64,000 bases of DNA from the NCBI RefSeq assembly GCF_001649575.2, contig NC_051443.1, positions 15,872,102 through 15,936,101 of the forward strand. The letters are read 5' to 3'. The notes below the pieces were generated by a model, which did not search any database, was not told the origin of the DNA, and saw nothing but the letters and a program-made list of their open reading frames with translations. The position numbers and the translations under genes are program-made. Shown one piece after another: positions 34,101-45,500 of this stretch (position 1 is the stretch's first letter; each line of letters starts with the position of its first letter). Origin of the DNA: Kryptolebias marmoratus (Eukaryota > Chordata > Actinopteri > Cyprinodontiformes > Rivulidae).

Positions 34101-37100
34101 ATAAAAACATGGCAATAGAAATGTCAAGTGGCTTTTGTGCTTGTAGTGGGCCAAGGGAAACAAATAAACCTGGGCGTTGCGTCCCCCTCTCTCCACATTA
34201 GCATATGAAGCGAGGCAATATGGTGGAGATGGCGGTGGGTCTGGGTGCTGTCAGCCAGCCCTTAAAGGATCCAGTGATTAATATCTTTACGATGCCATAT
34301 GCAGCCGGTCGCCCCTCAGTTTTGACCCCATGCGCGCACACACTCAGTCACACACAGCTTGATAAATCAAACCACCCACCAGCCTGTTTGGACTTTATTG
34401 TGACTATGAATTCAGCGCGAGAGGCATAACAAGGTTCCCGCTGGTACGATTATGAGTTTGGGCCTGACGTGCTCATATTGGGTCTTTATCGAAGGTAGAT
34501 TTAGGTCAAAGTCGAATTTTGCTCGCCTCCAGACATGGCTGCAAAATTTCTATGCTGAGTAGAAGATCAGCCAACTCATTATTTTACGATGTGAGAAATC
34601 TCAGATTTTGTCAGAGCAGGTGGAGATGCTCGGTAACAAGAAGTTGTCAAAATGAGCGTTTCAGCATTTTACTGGCACTCTAAAGTTTTTCCCTCGTGTT
34701 CAAGGATTTCCTTACTTTTTCAGCATTTTGTGTTTTTATTGAAGCTTTGCATAGTCAGATAGTGTGTATCTTTTTAACATATACAACAAAAAATCTATTT
34801 TAGGACCATTAAAATGATTTTCTGATCAACATTGTTTATTGACCTAATTTTCTTGATAAAGTGCAACACATTAAATCTATTAAATGTTAAAGTAGAGCAG
34901 AAAAAAGGAGAAAAGGTTGCTTTTTTATTTTTCCAAGGATAAAAATTGTAAACTTTTGTCAACTTTTTTTTACATATGTGTGTTTCAGAGCACATAAACA
35001 GATTAAAATATAAAACAAATCTTTAAATACTAACTAGGATTTTAAAGGAGTAAGACTTTGTTTGATGCAGGGATGTTTCAGAAAGATTAGATCCTTGTTC
35101 TTTCAAGTGGAACGGTCCTTATTTGCAGTTTGGCGAGGAAAATATGGACACGTGAAGCTGCAGTTGCCTGAGAACTGTCATGTTAAGCTTTCGAACGGTG
35201 TAATCGCTCTTTACTGCCTGGGAGCGTTTTTTATTTTCCGGACCAGCAGCTAACCAGGCCCTCAGCCTCGCCTTGAATGCCGTCACCAGTTGCACTTTTG
35301 TGCAGCTCACTAAACCAGTCTCATTAATAAGGGCCGTATTATCTGCCCTCTCCACAGCCCAGTCCATGAAATGAATAGCCAGGGTCTTCATTGCTCTCTG
35401 CCGTCTGACCAGAAGAGATCATAATGGCTTCATTAAGGCAGAAGTTTCATTTGGTTGACAATGGGTTAATGGCCCATGTGCAGTCTGTTGGCAGCGAGGA
35501 GAACCCTACCATAGGAGAAGAATCTGATGAGCGTTTTCATTTGCGGGTCAGCCAGGGTCATCAGAGTGTCAGCCGCAAGTGAACAAATGTGTAATTGATG
35601 TTAGGACAGCCCCGGTGTCCCCCCTCGGGAAGCACCCCTCCCTCTGTCCCCTTTCTCGTAACACAAAGTCGAAAATGGGGAAAAAAGTAAGAGACAAACA
35701 ATATCCCCAAAGGAGGATACGCTTCATTTTTGTCCCTTTTTTTTTCCCCCTGCCAGCTACGTTTTCTCTCTCCCTGCTGGTGTAATCGCTCTTCTCGCAC
35801 GTCGGGGGAAACTGGCATATGAAGCCAGGCGGGGGGTGGGGGGAGGCAGGAGATGTTGTCTTTTGTTTCCCGATTTGCATGGATGTTACAAGAGAAAGGG
35901 AGATGACACACACGCCAGGTTTTTCAAAAGGTACGACCACCGCATGAATTTAGGGAGCCTGATCAAGGCGGCGAAGAGAAGCCTGGTCTGAAGCAACGTT
36001 TAGAAGAGATCGTAGTCGTAGGAACTCTGCCGTCTCGCTCTCAGGTGGGAGGAAAGTACGTTTAGAAGCTGTTGCTTGTTCAGCAGAAAAAAGGTTGGAA
36101 AGATGTGTTTAAGTCTCCATTTAGATTATGGAATTACTAAAAAGGGAGGGAAAATGGTCAAATTCTTATTAAAACTTGTACTGATGTGCAACACAAAAAC
36201 AGACTTCATATGCTTTTTACCTATTTTTATTTGTTACAAAGATGGTGACTGTTAAAGAAAAAATGCTCACTTTTTTATTTTTCTGCGGGTTTACTTCTCT
36301 GTTACACCATCAGCAAACATGGCTTAAATCACCACCCACTGGTGACTACACAGCCTGGTTTATTCACAATTTCATGTCTTAAAAGATATTGCCTCAAGTC
36401 TTTTGTGGCTCCGACACCAGCTTTGCAGAAACTGATTTTTCAGCTCTAATAATATCAGCTGATTGAGCATCTTTTTTTAATCTAAGGAGAGGAAAAAAGT
36501 TATTTAAAATCATTCAGAAGTAAGTTTACTGACCCCTGCGTCTAAATTGAGGTTTACAAATTAAAGCAACTTTATTTGAGTGGAGATTTGAGAAGAATTA
36601 TAGGTAACATGGGTGCCATTTTATTTTTTGAAGTGGCATAATAGATATTCATGTTTTAGAACTTGCTCACCATCTTTACATGGTTCGTCTGTTGAAACTA
36701 GTATTAAATTTTCCTACTTTCTCAGGTGGAGAAACCATAAAAAACATCAAGGAGCAGTCTCGTGCCCACGTGGAGCTACAGAGAAACCCGCCGCCCAACA
36801 CTGACCCCAATGTGCGCATCTTCTCCATCCGAGGCACCCATCAGCAGCTGGAGAAAGCCCGTCAGCTGATCGATGAGAGAATTGGGGTAGGTGGTCCGGC
36901 CCCGTCACCCACAGTACTCCACCCCCCCTCCCTTCCTCTCTTTCTCTCCCTCCCTCCCTCCCTCTCCAAAATGCTATTGTCTGGCCTGATATTCATGAGC
37001 GCACATGTCAGTTCAGGGAGCTGCTGGGCTGCTGTGGTTCTGGTGGCCAGCAGGATGTCACCAGAGGTTAAACATGAAGAATCCATCAAATGGACTTAAT

Positions 37101-40100
37101 GGAGTGCATCAGCGCTCGCCTCTGCCCTTTGACCTTGCCTGTTGGCTCCCTTTAAACACAAGTGTGGTCTCACTCGCCTCCTCTTCTCTTTCTGTTCTTC
37201 AGGGCCCGGGGATTGGCAGTAACAGCAGCTTTGGTATGAATACTTACAACCAAGGACCTACTACTCCTCCTCAGCAGTAAGCTCCCGTTCCTCACATTTA
37301 ACATTTTGAAATAGTTGTACACACATCCCTGCTTAGACGTCTACTGTCACTGCACCACAGGGTGTTCTGTGGAAATTGACAGGGAAGTTACCAGATAAAC
37401 TCTGGTTTTTGTTTGTTGTTTTTTCTGAAGTGGCCCTCAGATGTTCATGAGTGGAGGATGGGGTACAACTTTTCAGATATGGCAGCCTCAAGGCCAGCAA
37501 GACCACAGTAAGTATTTTTCTCAGCGTTTACCGTATTTTCCGGACTATAAGGCGCACTTAAAAGCCTTCAATTTGCTCAAAAAATGAAAGTAGGCCTTAT
37601 AATCCGGAGCGCCTTATATGTAAGAAGTCATAATGTTTTAGTACAACTTTGGCAAACTACAAAGTTGCACTGCTTGCAGCATTATGGCTCAGTTATAGTC
37701 GCCCACGGTGGAGGTATTTATACTTGATGCTTACGTCGGTGCAGTATCCTTCCGTGAGTTTTGAACCGTTTGATTATCTTTGTGATCTCTCATTAGGGAT
37801 CATATAAATGCTGATACAGGCGAACCAGCTCCGCTAGAGCGCCAAAATCATCCATTTTGAATGGAGCATGGTGTGCGCGAAGTTACAAAAATTGGGGGGT
37901 GCACGACGATTGGCCTTATAGTCCAATGCACTTTATATATGACAAAAGTTCAAAAATGGACCATTCACTGACAGAGCGGAAAATACAGTAATTATAAATG
38001 CACCAAATTATTTGGCATTCCTTGAAGGAATTCATATCGCCTCCCTGTCTTTCATGGCAGATTTTGGTCAAATTTTAGCATCAACGTTGTTCTTGTGTGA
38101 TCTGTTAGCGTTTGGAAGTACATGTTTGACTCTCAGCGCCGATCAGATTTCAGCCATCTTGAATTGGGTTGACTCCAAAGCTTAATTAGTTGTAGATGTA
38201 CATCCAATAATTACTCAGTTTCATTAAAATCCGTCCACTGGTTCCTGAGATATTTTCCTAACAGACACAGTATCGTGGTGGGTGATAACTTGGACTCTGC
38301 TAAATAGATAAGTAGAACTGGCGTCTGACTTTGAACAGAAGGAGCACAGATTTGATGTTCCTGCGGACGCTGGCCGTGTGTTTCCTGTTCGCTGGCCGTC
38401 AGAGGAATTCGTTCTGAAGCAGATCTGTGAAGAAGAGCAGAAGCTGGGGAAGCAGAAAGCAGCTCCTGCTAAATCCGGTCGTGTTTTCTGTGTCTGGTTT
38501 CAGGTCACAATGGATCCCAGACGGGCCAGATGGACTGGGAGCAGTATTATAAAAAGCTAGGCAAGAGTCACTCAAAAGCATAAGAATATTTAGGGTCGAA
38601 TCAAAGCTGTTTCAGATCTGGGTTCAGTTCTCATTCACACCAGTTGAGCTCGCTCATTTACAAAGATTTCTGAAACCATGATTGTGCTGAATGATTCTTT
38701 TAAAATGTCAAAGTGAAAAGGTGCATTTAAGGTTTAAAAGTCAGCTTGTTTGTTTGCAGCAGGTCAGCAAAACCAGCCCCAGAGCACTGCTTCGGACTAC
38801 AACAAAACCTGGGGTACGTTCAGGTGCAGGCAGTTATTATAAACATTAAATACATTCCTTGTTTTCTTTCTTCTCTGATGGTGTCTTTTTCATTTATTCA
38901 TATTTATTTAGGCCAGACAGCTGGTCCTGGATCTCAGCAGACCTCTAATCCTGACTACAATGCCTGGGTTGACTTCTACAGACAGCCGATGGCCTTCTTC
39001 AACCAGAGCGCTCAGCAGACACCAGCCCCGGGCCTTCAGGTGAGACCCACTGCCGTGTGTGTGTGTGTGCGGACACTGCATCTATAAAACATTCAGCCAA
39101 GGCTGCCAGGAACGACTTCTCTTATTACAAATCATCTATTGGCTGATCATTCATTGATTAATCTAAACTCCAAAGATCATAATGAGCCATTTTATTTTAG
39201 TTTTATATTTAGCAGTCAAATTTAGCATTTATGGTGTAATGCAAAATGAGATGTAAATTAAAAATGAAAGGTTCAGTATATTTAACATGTAAGGATGATA
39301 TTAAGAACTGCAGAAAAAAGATGAGTTTAGTCACATAGTCCTGCTTCACAGAAAGAGAGAAATAAAACTATTTAAAAAAAGAGACTATTATTTAGAAATT
39401 GCTTTTTTTTAATTCAGCCTAGATGTATTTTACATAATAAACCAATTGTGTTTATTTCATGTGTTATATGTAAGAATTAATCTGATTTAAATTTAAGTTT
39501 ATCTTCACAATAAAAGGTGTTTTAAAACGAACAGAAGTCCGACGAATCAGTAAAGCAGCGCATAAACACACAGGTGTTGTGCTGAGAGATGTTCCCCCGT
39601 CCAAGTGTAGGACATGTCCAGCCATCAGGACGCTTCTCTGCTGCCGTGGACAAAAAGGAGATGGAAAGAAATCAGGTTTTACTTAAAGTACCGTTTCTAA
39701 AAAAAATAAATAAATAAATAACAGAGGAAACCAAACAGAGGGGTTCAGATCTCAATGGGGAAACGAAACTCAACACAACACCGGTGCTCTCTGCGTTATA
39801 TCGGCCCCGATTCTGGTCGAAAAGTTTCCTCAAACATTTATTCAGCCTGTCTGACTTCGTTGTTGTTTAGCAGCCTAAAAAGGACTTTGAAACCGAAGCT
39901 CGACTGACGTACGGAACATTAAAGAAATTCAACGAGTTGATTTAAAAACGGCACTAACGACAGATTTACGTGATTGACGAGCAGTTTGCGTCACAGCCAG
40001 CCATTCGTTCAGATGCTGTTTCGAACGGTAAAACCTGCAGCTGAGCGCTCGCCTGTCGCCGTGTTTACTGACGGTAAAACGAAATGAAATGTGTTTTGTT

Positions 40101-40115
40101 CTGCAGGATCACTAG
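22194..40115 (+). CDS. fubp3: Far upstream element-binding protein 3 (four KH domains)
   Basis: A nuclear single-stranded DNA/RNA-binding protein of the FUSE-binding family, which regulates transcription (MYC is the classic family target) and mRNA fate. Coding exons: 22194-22295, 26730-26841, 29621-29654, 29971-30020, 30427-30498, 30975-31032, 31224-31386, 31737-31835, 31995-32099, 32206-32308, 32521-32621, 33276-33405, 36726-36886, 37203-37276, 37431-37507, 38504-38560, 38763-38813, 38912-39039, 40107-40115. All phases agree and give 561 residues; human FUBP3 is about 572. The MAELIQGQ start and the ASS1 neighbour favour FUBP3 over FUBP1 or KHSRP. KH domains lie near residues 88-150, 175-240, 266-330 and 360-425, with GKGG, GKGG, GRNG and GKGG loops. 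The C-terminus has family tyrosine motifs WEQYYKK and WVDFYRQ. It ends GLQDH. Introns after 32621 and 38560 use GC donors. Six ATGs open the frame; the sixth (22209) matches the conserved MAEL start. Confidence 0.95.
22296..26729 (+). other. First intron of fubp3
   Basis: A 4.4 kb intron between the RRVRQ exon and the MAAKMGGDQ exon. Its first ~470 bases are CpG-rich (promoter island), and the rest is AT-rich with homopolymer runs (for example T at 25499-25514). No gene or clear transposon is recognised inside. Short open frames here have no familiar sequence. Confidence 0.7.
30057..30335 (+). repeat. tRNA-like SINE relic in a fubp3 intron
   Basis: It has an A-box-like TGGCTCAGTGG at 30064-30074 and a B-box-like GGTTCGA at 30108-30114, 34 bases apart as in tRNA-derived promoters. 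The rest matches a common fish repeat with 'CTGGGCGAGACACTGAACCC' and a 'TGTAAAGTGCTTTCAGTGACC...CTATAAAGTACAGC-TTTATTTACCATTA' tail. The B box is damaged after GGTTCGA. It sits between fubp3 coding exons 4 and 5. Confidence 0.65.
33406..36725 (+). other. Intron 12 of fubp3 with conserved-looking non-coding blocks
   Basis: A 3.3 kb intron interrupting KH domain 4 within its GKGG loop (GK in the upstream exon, GGET in the next). Unlike most introns here, it contains several hundred bases of balanced composition with homeobox-type TAAT/ATTA words, at about 33690-33970, 34190-34330 and 35180-35590. It also has an alternating purine-pyrimidine run at 34000-34018. No coding exon is recognised. Confidence 0.6.
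37529..37991. mobile_element. Short non-autonomous DNA transposon (MITE) in a fubp3 intron
   Basis: Left end TACCGTATTTTCCGGACTAT and right end CGGAAAATACAGTA are terminal inverted repeats. Inward, 'ACTATAAGGC' and 'CTTATATG' on the left are echoed by 'TATAAAG' and 'GGCCTTATAGTCC' on the right. A TA dinucleotide at each end could be the target duplication. This 'ACTATAAGGCGCAC' family is very common in fish. No transposase frame is present in the ~460 bases. The superfamily is not assigned. Confidence 0.7.
38060..38275 (+). repeat. Interspersed repeat, copy 3 of a three-copy family
   Basis: Contains 'AAATTTTAGCATCA', 'CAGCCATCTTGAATTGGGTTG', 'ACTCCAAAGCTTAAT-AGTTG', 'TAGATGTACATCCA', 'CCACTGGTTCCTGAGATATT' and 'TTCCTAACAGACACA', in the same order as the copies at 14.5 and 18.1 kb. 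It lies in the fubp3 intron before exon 16, shortly after the MITE. Confidence 0.65.
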
Positions 40116-41416
40116 AGGAGACGCCCAGGTTAAAGACTTGAATCACTGAGGATGAAAACAGCCCTTTGTTTTTTAACGGAAGGGGTTCTAGATTTACAAC
40201 GCCTTGAAGACTTTTTTTCTTAGTGAGAAACACTAGCTGTAGAATGACTTGTATGATTAAGTAATATTTCTAAAATCAGGAACATTTGTTTGTTACTAAA
40301 TGCTTGTGTACACTGTTATTTTGGATAGACAGTATCTGGGATCCCTTTTTGGACTTGAGAGAGCTGTTTTTTTTTGTTTTTTTATCTATATTTTTCCTGT
40401 CTTGACTCAGATTGTAAGCGCCAAAACAAACCCGAGAGTTGTAACATTTCAAAAGGCAATATGATCTATTTTTTCTAGTTCTGTGGAAATGAAACCATGA
40501 TTATCTGCTTAGCAGTCTTGAATACAGTTTTTGTCACACGTCAGATGTTTAAAAAGAGCGTTTAAGATGGTTTTCTTTTGTTGTTGTTGTTGTTTCTCCT
40601 TTTTACATAATTCAGTGAAATGAAACTGTGATGTTTTGTTACAGGAAATGTATTTTTGTTACAAGGTTTAAAAGAAAAAAGAAAAAAAATCAGATTTAAT
40701 GTCCGCCAGTGGCAGTAGTTCTAATTTAATTCCTGTTGTGCGTTGTTTGCTGTTTTTTCATCGTCATTTTATTGTTCTCTGGTTTAAAAACATAAAAAAA
40801 GAAAAAAAGGTGCAATATCTTATTTCACTTTTGAGACAAAGATGGTTTCTCTAATATTTTGACAGACTTTTAACTTGTAGTTTTAAGATGATATTTTTTT
40901 TTCTTATTTTGAAATTGAGATGTCATGGATAATTTATTACAGTGATCTGAAATGATAGGATTTAGGGGGATGTTGCAAATAGCTTTTTTGCCTTTACTAC
41001 CTTGTAAAACGATGTATATATGCTCATATATTTGACTGTTAATTTAAGATATATATGTTTCATATATATATATTATATACACTTATTATATACAAATTAT
41101 TGTTTCCTGCCGTCTGTGTTGCAGGAAAAGGTTTCCCTCTTTTCTGTTCTGTTTTTTTTTTCTTACTGAAAATGTTCAAAGATTGTGAATGTGTGATTTT
41201 TGAAATTTGATGTTGCATCTTATGAAGAAGAAAACAAAGAAGTGGTAGATTTTTTTTTTTCTATGTGTGTGTGTATACTCTGTTCCTAAACTATTCAAGA
41301 CTGCTAAGCTGCTGCAATTCGTACCCGTGTAATAATTAATGTAGTATTTTTGTTTTAAGTATTATGATAAAAGGAAAAAAAAAAGAAACTCGTCTTATTT
41401 GGTACCTCCCAGTTCG

Positions 41417-41461
41417 CCGGCGTCCCGCTGAGCCCTCGCTGTGGACTCAGCGGGACGCTGG
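41417..41461 (+). other. GC-rich stem-loop in the fubp3 3' UTR
   Basis: GCGTCCCGCTGAG at 41420-41432 pairs perfectly with CTCAGCGGGACGC at 41446-41458 around a 13-base loop. One G-T wobble and two further G-C pairs (41417-41419 with 41459-41461) extend the stem to 16 bp. The surrounding UTR is strongly AT-rich, so the local composition is conspicuous. Confidence 0.65.
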
Positions 41462-41907
41462 ACTCAGTCCAATGCTAATAACCTTTTTAATTAATTTTTT
41501 TATTTCTTTGTGTGATCTAATATAAATGCATCATTATGGAGAATGATTCTGGTATTAATGTCATTTCTTAATGAAAAGGGATATAATTTCAAATTGTCTA
41601 ATTATGGTGTTTATTTTCCTCTGTGTGTACAGTTTAACCGTGTATTAAAAGAAGAAAAAACACAAAGAAAAAACCTTCAGACTACCTTTATGTGTACTGT
41701 TAAGCTGATTTTGTTTCTGTTAGATGAATATTATAACCATTTGGATGTCTTTTTGTTGTATTCTGCTACTAAAGTGTTGAAACTGAAAGCTCTATTGTGT
41801 GTAATACCAGATGAAACCTAGAGGATATATAGGCCAAATGTATGTTTTCTTGTTTTCTAAGAAGAAAATGTATATTTTCTATAGTCTACTGCCAGTTCTC
41901 AAATTCA

Positions 41908-41913
41908 AATAAA
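41908..41913 (+). promoter_or_regulatory. Polyadenylation signal of fubp3
   Basis: A canonical AATAAA about 1.8 kb after the stop codon, just before composition changes to the intergenic type. It is the best candidate for the distal 3' end. Confidence 0.5.
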
Positions 41914-42185
41914 ATTTCCGCAAGCCTCCCTGTTGTGCAGTTGTCGCAGATTTTCCACTTTTTCAGAGCTCGGCTTGTTTGGTCACATATCTACAAATCG
42001 GTGTCTTCACCTGGAGGAAAAGGTGAAGAATTTAATTTTTTTTTTCTTTTTCTTTTAAAATAGAGAGACGTTTGAGTTTCAGAGTAAAATGTTAATGTTT
42101 TTGCAGTTTCAGGGGAAATCTTTCAGCTTTTTTCTTGTTTCTTTGCGCCTGAAGCTCAAAGAGGACCCCTTAACGATTCCCCTTG

Positions 42186-42330
42186 TGTCCCCGTCCAGCA
42201 GCGTCTTGTCTCCTCAACCTCCTGTCCAATCAGATGTTCCAGTCTAGCAGTGTCTCGTCCCTCGGCCTCCTGTCCACTCAGATGTCCCCGTCTAGCAGTG
42301 TCTTGTCCCTCAGCCTCCCCCCAGCACCCG
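42186..42330. repeat. Three-unit minisatellite, 48-49 bp period
   Basis: Units start at about 42186, 42235 and 42283. Each reads close to TGTCCCCGTCTAGCAGTGTC followed by TTGTCCCTCAGCCTCCTGTC and CACTCAGA. Differences are scattered substitutions. The array creates open frames on both strands, but the periodicity and lack of conserved protein argue against coding. Confidence 0.8.
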
Positions 42331-42365
42331 GAGCGCCTCCAGCTCTCTGCCCATCTTTGCCCCCA

Positions 42366-42403
42366 GCAGGGATCCAGGAGCCTCCTGCCTCCTGGATCCC
42401 TGC
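42366..42403. repeat. Perfect 15-bp inverted repeat
   Basis: GCAGGGATCCAGGAG (42366-42380) is followed after eight bases by its exact reverse complement CTCCTGGATCCCTGC (42389-42403). It lies directly downstream of the minisatellite and outside any recognised gene. Confidence 0.8.
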
Positions 42404-42499
42404 TTTGATGCTCTGCAGCTGTTTCCAAATCCAGTCCTTGATTTTGATCCCTGTCCTCTCTAACGGCTCGTCCCTGCGGACAAATCGGGACCTGCTGGT

Positions 42500-42502
<3 letters not shown>

Positions 42503-42538
<36 letters not shown>
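42503..42538. repeat. Poly-T tract
   Basis: An uninterrupted run of 36 T. It could be the tail of a retroposed copy inserted on the minus strand, but no source sequence is recognised next to it. Confidence 0.7.
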
Positions 42539-42539
<1 letters not shown>

Positions 42540-45500
42540 TGGCCCTCCTCATATTTTAGCTTTTTGAATAAGTCGGGTGTGAAAGGCATGCTTCTCGGAG
42601 ACTTATAATCTACTTCATGGGTTGTTTTATGACGCTCCGTCAGCGACAGCGCTACTTTTAATCTGCTCAGGTGATGAAACGGGATTAAAGTGTGTGAATA
42701 GAAACCCTTAAGGAGCCGGTTACTGTAGTGGGCCCCGAAACACAAAGAAATTTCACAAAATCCCCAGAAATCTTAAAGCACATTTAACAAAAATCCATCC
42801 AACATTTTAGAAAACAATTCTTCTTTTCTTACATGTTGCTCCATGTAGTTTGTAAAAGTCCAGTGGTTCTAATTATTATTATTATTATTATTTGTTAAAT
42901 AATAATTAGAAATTTTCTGGTAGACTGTGTGTTGGTCTAATTCTTTTGAAACTTTCCAACTTATTTAAACATTTTTTTTTTTAAATTTTTTGTCCCACAG
43001 CTGCTTTACTAATTTAAACTCTGCTTAATATTTATTTCTGTTTCACCAGTTGACACTAAAAGTAATCCCAGGTCACTTTCTGTAGACTAAATGTTTCACT
43101 CCAGTTATATGAACTTTATTTTAATGTTTTATTTCAGTTTGATTTATTATTGTTCTCCATCCATATTCAGTTCACCATTCCAATTAAAATCCAAGTAAAA
43201 CAAAGAAGTCAAATCTGTCCTATAAAATATAGTTTGTGTTAAAATCATGGATCCAGCTGCAAAATCAAAGGCACCAGCCTGCGCAAACACTGAACACACG
43301 GGCTTCTTTTGTTGGAATTTTAGATTCTGCAACTGAAACAAAACCTTAAAGCTCCTCAGACTCAACTCCAGACACCTCCTCCTCCTCCTACTCCACTGAG
43401 CCTCATTCACACACATCACTCCTGAATGGTCGATTTGTATTTTTTTTTCTTTTCCTGCATCTGTTTGAACCTAAATTAGTGACTAGAACAGGACTGAAAG
43501 AATAAAACAAACTTTAAAACATTACAAACAATCCCACAGAGCCCCATTTGTTCGCCTATTTCACTAAAATTTAACCAAAATCTATTTTCTACCTATCCAT
43601 ATATATATATCTTCTATGGGATGAAAAATATCCCATTTCACCTCCCCAAATTAGTAGCGCGCGCTAACCAGTTTTAATCCCCGTTTTTCTTGGTGCGTAA
43701 TGAAGGCGCACCTCCAGCACCTCCGCATCCAGCAGGTGTCCCGTCAGCACCACCCTCACCCCCCGTCCCGTCCGTCAGCGGTGAGGAGGAGGAAATGTGC
43801 TCTTCGGGGAGAGGAGGGACGGCAGCGCGCTCACCTTTGCAACAGATAAGCCGATCCAGAGGATCCCGCGCGCCGTGCGGCTACCTTAATCTGTTTTTAA
43901 TGACACTGCGGAGGATCCCCGGAGACTTTGTCTCTGTGTGTGTGTGTCAGAGGGAGAGAGCGAGGGGCCTGACTGAGAGTTCTGTCAATCTGTCGGTAAA
44001 AAAAAACGCGTTTTCCCACATTTTTCCCCCCTCACAATTTTTATTGACGACATTAAAAATTAAACAGAAATCCCATTTCTTTTAATTCCCATATCTGCTC
44101 TCTCCCCTTTTCTACCCATTTCGCAATAAAACCTCTAAAGTTTAATCTGCACCCGAGTGTGTTTTTCTCACTTTCCCCTCTCCCTCTCTCTCTCCCCTGC
44201 AGCTCCCGGCTGATGCGCGTAAAACTCCGGCTATTTACCCACAAACAAACGCGTCACGTTAATAGGTTTCCCAGCAGCCCTTTGAAATCCGAACCATTAC
44301 CACATTCTTTGTGCAATAATTGTCAATCATCCACATTAAATTGATAGGCCCTTAAATGGGACACAATGCTGGCTTAAATTGTCCTACAATGGAGCGGCTA
44401 AGCGGAGATGATGTGCCATTGCCGACATGGCCCCTGAGGCCTTACCAGCTCCAAAATAATGCCACAGGTTAATGCATAAATGAGCAAATCAAATCCATGC
44501 GTTACCCCAATTCAGTTCATTTAATTCCTCTTTAATAAAGAAGCGGGGGCCCTCCTCCCTCCCCCCGCTCTGTCCCCTGTGTCCCCCCACCGGCCGCTAT
44601 TTACCTCGGGATTTGTGCGCTGAATGCCATAAATGTAAATCACTCTGGATGAGAAAGAATCCCTTTGAAAAGAGCGGAGAAATTTCATCTGGGAAAGAGG
44701 AGACAAATGTAGGAGGGGCGCGCTCATAAAAAGCAGCTGTTTTCACAGTAATCTGTTTTCGTGCCCTGTCACTCACCTTGCCTTTTCTGTATCTCTGCAT
44801 CTCCAAAAGAAAAGAAGAAGAAAAAAACTCTCCACCATTGTATTTACTCACCATATCTTCTTTTACTTTGCTACAGTTCATATTCCTGCAGACACATACA
44901 GAGACAGAGCACAACTTGCTGTTTTTTTTTTCTTTTTCGGACAATCCCTTGTAGTTGTTGGAGTGAAAGGAGGAGTGCATGGATGTCAAATTGCCCTCAA
45001 AACACCATGAAAGATTGATTTGCAGCACTTTTCAGGGCCCTGACATTACTTGGAGGGGAGCTGAATGGGAAACCTGTGAGCCGGGGATGGAATAAAGATG
45101 TCCTCTCTGCTGGAAGAAGAAGGAAAACTGCCCATTTAGCCCCCCAGTCCATCAAGCCTTGGAAAAAAAATAGTAAGAAAAACAAAAACACAGAGGGCTA
45201 TGGAGAAGAAAGGGGAGGGTGTGGGGGGTTATATATACTCATCTAAACGTCGCCACAATACCAAGAGGGGGCTCAGAACATCCATGAATATTAAACCGCT
45301 TATACCTCAACAAGGGCTTGAAAAAGTGCACCGCGTTCCTCTCCTCCTCTCTTCTCCTGCAAGTGAACAATGCTGGGAACGAAAAAGCTTGTTTCCATTC
45401 TTGTTATTCCCGCGCTATAACTTTTTACAAAAAAATAAATAAATAATAATAATAATATTACCAAAGAATGAATACAAAATACCCTGAGAAGGAAACGAAC

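Larger units (their letters stand above)
40116..41930 (+). other. 3' UTR of fubp3
   Basis: Follows the TAG at 40113-40115 for about 1.8 kb of A/T-rich sequence without a conserved frame. A TGTATATA word at 41013-41020 matches the Pumilio consensus. A GC-rich hairpin lies at 41417-41461 (separate entry). The last good AATAAA is at 41908-41913, followed by a GT-containing stretch, so the transcript probably ends near 41930. Earlier A-rich motifs may give shorter forms. Confidence 0.65.

Noticed and set aside
42183..42608. Ser/Pro/Leu-rich open frame downstream of fubp3
   Set aside because: Produced by the 48-49 bp minisatellite and the poly-T run.
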